A DNA stretch of 64,000 nt from Lysobacter spongiicola DSM 21749 (lineage in GTDB: Bacteria > Pseudomonadota > Gammaproteobacteria > Xanthomonadales > Xanthomonadaceae): the NCBI RefSeq assembly GCF_900167055.1, contig NZ_FUXP01000007.1, positions 1 through 64,000 of the forward strand. Direction: 5' to 3'. Shown piece by piece: positions 59,494 through 64,000 of this stretch (position 1 is the stretch's first letter; every line of letters starts with the position of its first letter). The position numbers were made by a program, and so were the translations under genes. Under the pieces are notes generated by a model. That model was not told the DNA's origin. It saw nothing but the letters and a program-made list of their open reading frames with translations, and did not search any database.

Positions 59494-62400
59494 ATGAGCA
59501 CCCCCGCCAGCAACGTTTCCGCCGCCGATACCGGCGCGGCCACCGCCAGCGCCACGCCGCTGCGTTTCGTCACCGCCGCCAGCCTGTTCGATGGCCACGA
59601 CGCCGCCATCAACATTATGCGCCGGCTGATCCAGGCCCAGGGCGCGGAGGTCATCCACCTGGGTCACAACCGCTCGGTGGAGGACGTGGTGCGTGCCGCG
59701 CTGCAGGAGGATGCCGACGGCATCGCGCTGTCCAGCTACCAGGGCGGCCACGTCGAGTACCTCAAGTACATGGTGGACATGCTCAAGGAGCGCGACGCCG
59801 GCCACATCAAGATCTTCGCCGGCGGTGGCGGCACCATCACCCCCGAGGAGATCCGCGAGCTGCAGGCCTACGGCGTGGAGCGCATCTACCACCCCAACGA
59901 CGGCATGCACATGGGGCTGGTGGCGATGATCGAGGACGTGGTCCGCCGCGCCAGCGAAGGCCGCCAGGCCGACACCACCCCGGACAAGCCGGCCGCGATC
60001 GACGACGAGATCACCATCGGCAAGACCCTCAGCGCCATCGAGGAAGGCCTGCTGGACGAGGCCGAGCTCTCCCACCAGCGCAAGCAGTGGCAGCTGGCTG
60101 GCGGCAAGACCCCGGTCATCGGCATCACCGGCACCGGCGGCGCCGGCAAGTCCTCGGTCACCGACGAGCTGCTCAACCGCTTCCTGGCGAACTTCCCGGA
60201 GATGCGCATCGCCGTGATCTCGGTCGACCCCACCCGCCGCCGCACCGGTGGCGCACTGCTGGGCGACCGCATCCGCATGAACTCCCTGCGCAGCGAGCGC
60301 GTCTACATGCGCTCCATGGCGACCCGCCGCCAGCACGCCGCCACCAACGCCGTGCTGAAGGACTCGATCGGCTTTTTGAAGGGCCTGGGCTACGACCTGG
60401 TGATCGTCGAGACCGCCGGCATCGGCCAGAGCGACTCGGAGATCGTCGACCTGGTCGACTTCCCGATGTACGTCATGACCAGCGACTTCGGTGCCCCCAG
60501 CCAGCTGGAGAAGATCGACATGCTCGACTTCGCCGAACTGGTGGTGCTCAACAAGTACGACAAGCGCGGCGCCGAAGACGCCCTGCGCGACATCCGCAAA
60601 CAATGGAAGCGCAACCGCGTCGCCTTCCAGACCAAGGACGAGGATGTCCCCGTCTACCCGACCATCGCCAGCCAGTTCAACGACCCCGGCATCAGCTGGA
60701 TGTTCACCAACCTCTGCCGCCTGCTGCGCGAGAAGCTGGGCGTGGGTGGTGGCGCCGACGCCGGTGCATCCGGCGTGGGTGGCTCCAATGTAGGAGCGAC
60801 GTCAGTCGCGACCCCGCAGAGCTCCCCGAACGATGTACAGGTCGCGACTGACGTCGCTCCTACATCGAAAGGCAATTCCCGCTGCGACTTCCACCCCGAC
60901 ATCGACACCTCGCTGAAGGAGCCGCGCGCCACCGTCCTGATCCCCGGCAACCGCGTCCGCTACCTCGCCGAGATCGCCGAACAGGGCAGGGGCATCAACC
61001 AGCGCATCGAGAGCCAAGCCGAGATCGCCGACCGCGCGCAGTCGATGTGGCAGGCCCTGAGCGAGCTGGAAGACCCGCAGCTCCCCAAGCAGCTCGACCT
61101 CTACCAGGCAGAGGCCCTTGTAGGAGCGACGTCAGTCGCGACCGCTGTAGGAGGGTCTTCAGGCCCGACCGCGACATCCGCTGACGGCGAAACCCGCGGG
61201 GAAACCGATTCTCCGATCGCGGCTGAAGCCGCTCCTACAAATGCCCACACAGGCGCAGGGGCCCCCGACCGCACGCTGCTGAACCTCCGCCAACGCTACA
61301 ACGACGCCGTCCAATCCCTCGACTCCGAGGCCCTCAAGCTCCTGCGCGACTGGCCGGCACGCCTCAAGTCCATCACCGACGAGGTCAACGAGTACCAGGT
61401 CCGCGACAAGACCATCCGCGTGGAGAACTACCGCGAGTCCCTGTCGCACCAGCAGATCCCCAAGATCGCCGCGCCCACGTACAAGTCCTGGGGCGAGCTG
61501 CTGACCTTCCTGCAGAAGGAAAACCTGCCTGGCGCGTACCCCTACACCGGCGGCGTCTACCCGTACCGCCGCACCGGCGAGGACCCGATCCGCATGTTCG
61601 CCGGCGAGGGCACCCCGGAGCGCACCAACCGCCGCTTCCACTACCTCAGCCTCGGCCAGCCGGCCGCGCGCCTGTCCACCGCGTTCGACTCCGTCACCCT
61701 GTACGGCGAGGACCCGGCGCCGCGCCCGGACATCTACGGCAAGATCGGCAACTCCGGCGTCAACATCCCCACGCTGGACGACATGAAGAAGCTGTACTCC
61801 GGCTTCGACCTGTGCGCCCCGACCACCTCGGTGTCGATGACCATCAACGGCCCCGCGCCGATGATCCTGGCGATGTTCATGAATACCGCCATCGACCAGC
61901 AGGTGGAGAAGTACCTGCGCGAGGACCAGGCCCGCTGGGACGACGCCCGCGCGAAGATGGACAAGCTGTTCGAAGGCAAGCAACGCCCCGAATATGGCGG
62001 CACCCTGCCCGAAGGCCATGACGGCCTCGGCCTGGGCCTGCTGGGCATCACCGGCGACCAGCTGGTGGATGCCGAGACCTACGCCCGCATCAAGGCGCAC
62101 ACCCTCAAGACCGTCCGCGGCACCGTGCAGGCCGACATCCTCAAGGAAGACCAGGCCCAGAACACCTGCATCTTCAGCACCGAGTTCGCCCTGCGGATGA
62201 TGGGAGACATCCAGCAGTACTTCGTCGACAACGGCGTGCGCAACTTCTACTCGGTGTCGATCTCCGGCTACCACATCGCCGAGGCCGGGGCGAACCCGAT
62301 CAGCCAGCTCGCCTTCACCCTGAGCAACGGCTTCACCATCGTCGAGTACTACCTCGCGCGCGGCATGAAGATCGACGACTTCGCGCCCAACCTGTCGTTC

Positions 62401-63270
62401 TTCTTCAGCAACGGCATGGACCCGGAGTACACCGTCATCGGCCGCGTCGCCCGCCGCATCTGGGCCCGCGCCATGCGCGAACGCTACGGCGCCAGCGCCC
62501 GCAGCCAGATGATGAAGTACCACATCCAGACCAGCGGCCGGTCCCTGCACGCGCAGGAGATCCAGTTCAACGACATCCGCACCACGCTCCAGGCCCTGTA
62601 CGCCCTGTTCGACAACTGCAACAGCCTGCACACCAACGCCTACGACGAGGCCATCACCACGCCGACCGAAGAGAGCGTGCGCCGCGCCGTCGCCATCCAG
62701 ATGATCATCAACAAGGAGCTGGGGCTGAACTTCTGCGAGAACCCCTGGCAGGGCAGCTTCATCGTCGACAAGCTCACCGATATCGTCGAAGAGGCCGTCT
62801 ACAAGGAGTTCGAGGCCATCAGCGAGCGCGGCGGCGTGCTCGGCGCCATGGACACCATGTACCAGCGCGGCAAGATCCAGGAAGAGAGCCTGTACTACGA
62901 GCACAAGAAGCACGACGGCAGCCTGCCGCTGGTCGGCGTCAACACGTTCCTGCCGAAGGAGCACGCCGGCGACATCGTCACCGAGATCGAACTGATCCGC
63001 TCGACCGAGGAAGAGAAGGGCCAGCAGATCGACAACGTCGCCAACTACCAGCAGCTCCGCAACGCCCTGACCCCGTCCGCCCCTGTAGGAGCGACGTCAG
63101 TCGCGATCGGAACCTCTGACCGCGACGCCGGTCTCGCCTACCTCCAGAAAACCGCCCGCGACCGCCGGAACGTGTTCGAATCGTTGATGGAAGCGGTGAA
63201 GACGCACTCGCTAGGGCAGATCAGCCATGCGTTGTATGAGGTGGGTGGGGAATACCGACGGAATATGTGA
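59494..63270 (+). CDS. icmF: Fused isobutyryl-CoA mutase IcmF with in-frame REP insertions
   Basis: A 1258-residue fusion of a B12-binding domain (about 20-150, [13 protein letters not shown]), a G-protein chaperone (about 205-420; Walker [10 protein letters not shown] near 210, NKYD near 353, DPTRRRTGG switch) and the mutase (about 590-1240). It interconverts isobutyryl- and n-butyryl-CoA, and relatives act on isovaleryl-CoA. Known IcmF proteins have about 1090 residues. The excess lies partly in REP-derived stretches reading [16 protein letters not shown] and IAAEAAPT at about residues 432-457, 542-582 and 1198-1205. The frame stays open and all motifs remain, so the gene looks functional. 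The start MSTPASN has only a weak Shine-Dalgarno. Confidence 0.93.
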   Translation: MSTPASNVSAADTGAATASATPLRFVTAASLFDGHDAAINIMRRLIQAQGAEVIHLGHNRSVEDVVRAALQEDADGIALSSYQGGHVEYLKYMVDMLKERDAGHIKIFAGGGGTITPEEIRELQAYGVERIYHPNDGMHMGLVAMIEDVVRRASEGRQADTTPDKPAAIDDEITIGKTLSAIEEGLLDEAELSHQRKQWQLAGGKTPVIGITGTGGAGKSSVTDELLNRFLANFPEMRIAVISVDPTRRRTGGALLGDRIRMNSLRSERVYMRSMATRRQHAATNAVLKDSIGFLKGLGYDLVIVETAGIGQSDSEIVDLVDFPMYVMTSDFGAPSQLEKIDMLDFAELVVLNKYDKRGAEDALRDIRKQWKRNRVAFQTKDEDVPVYPTIASQFNDPGISWMFTNLCRLLREKLGVGGGADAGASGVGGSNVGATSVATPQSSPNDVQVATDVAPTSKGNSRCDFHPDIDTSLKEPRATVLIPGNRVRYLAEIAEQGRGINQRIESQAEIADRAQSMWQALSELEDPQLPKQLDLYQAEALVGATSVATAVGGSSGPTATSADGETRGETDSPIAAEAAPTNAHTGAGAPDRTLLNLRQRYNDAVQSLDSEALKLLRDWPARLKSITDEVNEYQVRDKTIRVENYRESLSHQQIPKIAAPTYKSWGELLTFLQKENLPGAYPYTGGVYPYRRTGEDPIRMFAGEGTPERTNRRFHYLSLGQPAARLSTAFDSVTLYGEDPAPRPDIYGKIGNSGVNIPTLDDMKKLYSGFDLCAPTTSVSMTINGPAPMILAMFMNTAIDQQVEKYLREDQARWDDARAKMDKLFEGKQRPEYGGTLPEGHDGLGLGLLGITGDQLVDAETYARIKAHTLKTVRGTVQADILKEDQAQNTCIFSTEFALRMMGDIQQYFVDNGVRNFYSVSISGYHIAEAGANPISQLAFTLSNGFTIVEYYLARGMKIDDFAPNLSFFFSNGMDPEYTVIGRVARRIWARAMRERYGASARSQMMKYHIQTSGRSLHAQEIQFNDIRTTLQALYALFDNCNSLHTNAYDEAITTPTEESVRRAVAIQMIINKELGLNFCENPWQGSFIVDKLTDIVEEAVYKEFEAISERGGVLGAMDTMYQRGKIQEESLYYEHKKHDGSLPLVGVNTFLPKEHAGDIVTEIELIRSTEEEKGQQIDNVANYQQLRNALTPSAPVGATSVAIGTSDRDAGLAYLQKTARDRRNVFESLMEAVKTHSLGQISHALYEVGGEYRRNM
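60789..60864. repeat. REP pair (family B) inside icmF
   Basis: Perfect 25-base inverted arms at 60789-60813 and 60840-60864 (TGTAGGAGCGACGTCAGTCG outward), inside the icmF reading frame in the linker after the G domain. The left arm codes for VGATSVAT and the right arm for VATDVAPT. Confidence 0.92.
61119..61239. repeat. Cluster of three REP units inside icmF
   Basis: Three REP units in 120 bases: a family B unit (61119-61143), a variant family unit TGTAGGAGGGTCTTCAGGCC (61146-61170) and a reversed family A unit (61215-61239). All are read through in the icmF frame ([24 protein letters not shown]). They lie between the G domain and the mutase domain. Confidence 0.9.
63084..63108 (+). repeat. 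Single REP unit (family B) near the 3' end of icmF
   Basis: One 25-base family B unit without an inverted partner, read in frame as VGATSVAI, about 55 codons before the icmF stop. Confidence 0.9.
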
Positions 63271-63297
63271 TTTATTTGAATTGATTGCAGAAGAACG

Positions 63298-63321
63298 GCC
63301 CGCGCTTGCGGGCTTTTCTTT
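63298..63321 (+). terminator. Rho-independent terminator of icmF
   Basis: The stem GCCCGC-GCTT-GCGGGC is followed by TTTTCTTT, 28 bases after the icmF stop. Confidence 0.85.
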
Positions 63322-63338
63322 GAAACAGGGGCGACGAA

Positions 63339-64000
63339 ATGTTGAGCAAAACTCAAATAGATAAAGTTGGCGATAAATTAAGGCGTGACGAGGCTGATGA
63401 GGATGCGCTAACAAAGCTTTTTCAGTATCAGGAAGAATTTGTTCCCGCCTATAAGTATGTCGAGAGAATTCTTACGAAGAAGATGTACCTAACAATCACC
63501 GGTCGGCCGGCCAAGTCGACATTGTCAATTATCGAGAAGCTTAGACGGATCAATTCCCGGCTTTCTCAAGTTCAGGATGTGTCAGGTTGTCGTACTATCG
63601 TCCACAATCTGGCCGCCCAGGATGAAGCCATTCAGAGGGCGAAAGACTGGTTTGTGTCGTTGCAAGTGGATGATAAGCGCGACAATCCAACTCATGGATA
63701 TCGCGCGGTTCATTTGTTGGTCATGCATGAAGGAAAATGTGTGGAAGTTCAGATTCGTACTAGGATCCAACACTTCTGGGCAACTATTTCGGAAAAGCTG
63801 TCTGATACGTATGGGCAGGAGATCAAGTATGGAAAAGGTAATCAAAAGGTCCTATCACTTCTTGATCGGCTCTCGCACAACACCCGGCACTTTGATTTAT
63901 TAGTAAACCGGCTTCACGAGATGCAGCACGATCATGTGCTTGCACTATCACAGAATAGGCGGGATCAGGTGCGGACGCTAAATAAGCGCATCAAGGATCA
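63339..64000 (+). CDS. RelA/SpoT synthetase-domain protein, 3' end outside window
   Basis: An open reading frame of at least 220 codons runs off the right edge. It has the (p)ppGpp synthetase fold: TGRPAKSTLSIIEKLRR (ATP site Arg/Lys), VQDVSGCRTIV (metal Asp), THGYRAVHLLV (G-loop Tyr) and VEVQIRTRIQHFWA (catalytic Glu). The N-terminus MLSKTQIDKVGDKLRRDE has no HD hydrolase domain, so this is a synthetase-only protein. AGGGG lies 7 bases before the ATG. It is clearly AT-richer and uses AT-rich codons (ATA, TTA, AAA), unlike all neighbours, which suggests horizontal acquisition. It may be a small alarmone synthetase or a toxSAS-type toxin. Confidence 0.85.
   Translation, partial: MLSKTQIDKVGDKLRRDEADEDALTKLFQYQEEFVPAYKYVERILTKKMYLTITGRPAKSTLSIIEKLRRINSRLSQVQDVSGCRTIVHNLAAQDEAIQRAKDWFVSLQVDDKRDNPTHGYRAVHLLVMHEGKCVEVQIRTRIQHFWATISEKLSDTYGQEIKYGKGNQKVLSLLDRLSHNTRHFDLLVNRLHEMQHDHVLALSQNRRDQVRTLNKRIKD

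Noticed and set aside
60789-61239. icmF linker as a frameshift or two separate genes
   Set aside because: The frame stays open through every REP unit and both flanks match IcmF domains in the same frame.

Overview
The window comes from a GC-rich gammaproteobacterial chromosome, most probably a member of the Xanthomonadaceae (Lysobacter/Luteimonas/Xanthomonas group). The evidence is the uninterrupted hisGDCBHAFI order behind a TrpR-like regulator gene, leucine dehydrogenase with a liu-type leucine catabolic set, fused IcmF, EfpL, and GTAG-headed REP palindromes. It is mostly ordinary chromosome. Two edges look acquired: an IS481-type insertion sequence ends at about base 301 on the left, and an AT-richer RelA/SpoT-type gene starts at 63339 and runs off the right end.

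Layout. 1-1041: IS481 end, a membrane protein whose 3' end is rewritten by the IS, and tRNA-Pro(CGG). 1172-6366: hisS coupled to an unusual histidase-like lyase, then a convergent 7TM diguanylate cyclase. 6505-14034: an operator-like palindrome, the TrpR-like regulator and eight overlapping genes that carry all steps of histidine synthesis, closed by a REP hairpin. 14145-18177: a secreted phosphoesterase, then mtnB-mtnD-mtnC-GNAT (methionine salvage). 18224-21084: a sodium-coupled transporter and NhaC. 21338-27617: Nudix, serA divergent from a D-2-hydroxyglutarate dehydrogenase, a DUF2388/DUF4105-like pair, and efpL. 27777-34983: an SDR and the operon liuC-liuD-liuE ending in a PAS-GGDEF-EAL gene. 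35065-40826: an FTR1 iron permease behind a Fur-like box, bactofilin with a zinc-ribbon partner, liuB, and two Ala-rich lipoproteins. 41093-47220: a DAO-Rieske oxidoreductase, a lipoprotein, a thiolase and a lipobox-bearing subtilisin autotransporter. 47665-50051: isovaleryl-CoA dehydrogenase and leucine dehydrogenase. 50404-58067: a four-gene operon (GH15, ThDP enzyme, enolase-superfamily protein, FAD/Fe-S dehydrogenase). 58081-63270: a Sel1-prolyl hydroxylase-like gene divergent from icmF.

How the genes fit together. Leucine dehydrogenase, isovaleryl-CoA dehydrogenase, methylcrotonyl-CoA carboxylase (two subunits), methylglutaconyl-CoA hydratase, HMG-CoA lyase and thiolase give nearly the whole route from leucine to acetyl-CoA; only the branched-chain keto acid dehydrogenase is missing from the window. 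IcmF and the SDR extend branched-chain acyl-CoA metabolism. The most unusual feature is that GTAG REP palindromes, elsewhere intergenic, also lie in frame inside icmF at three sites and lengthen the protein. Mutual stop-codon borrowing between IS481 and its target, a c-di-GMP enzyme at the end of the leucine operon, the uncharacterised GH15/ThDP/enolase/FAD operon, and the alarmone-synthetase-like gene at the right edge are the other points worth a second look.
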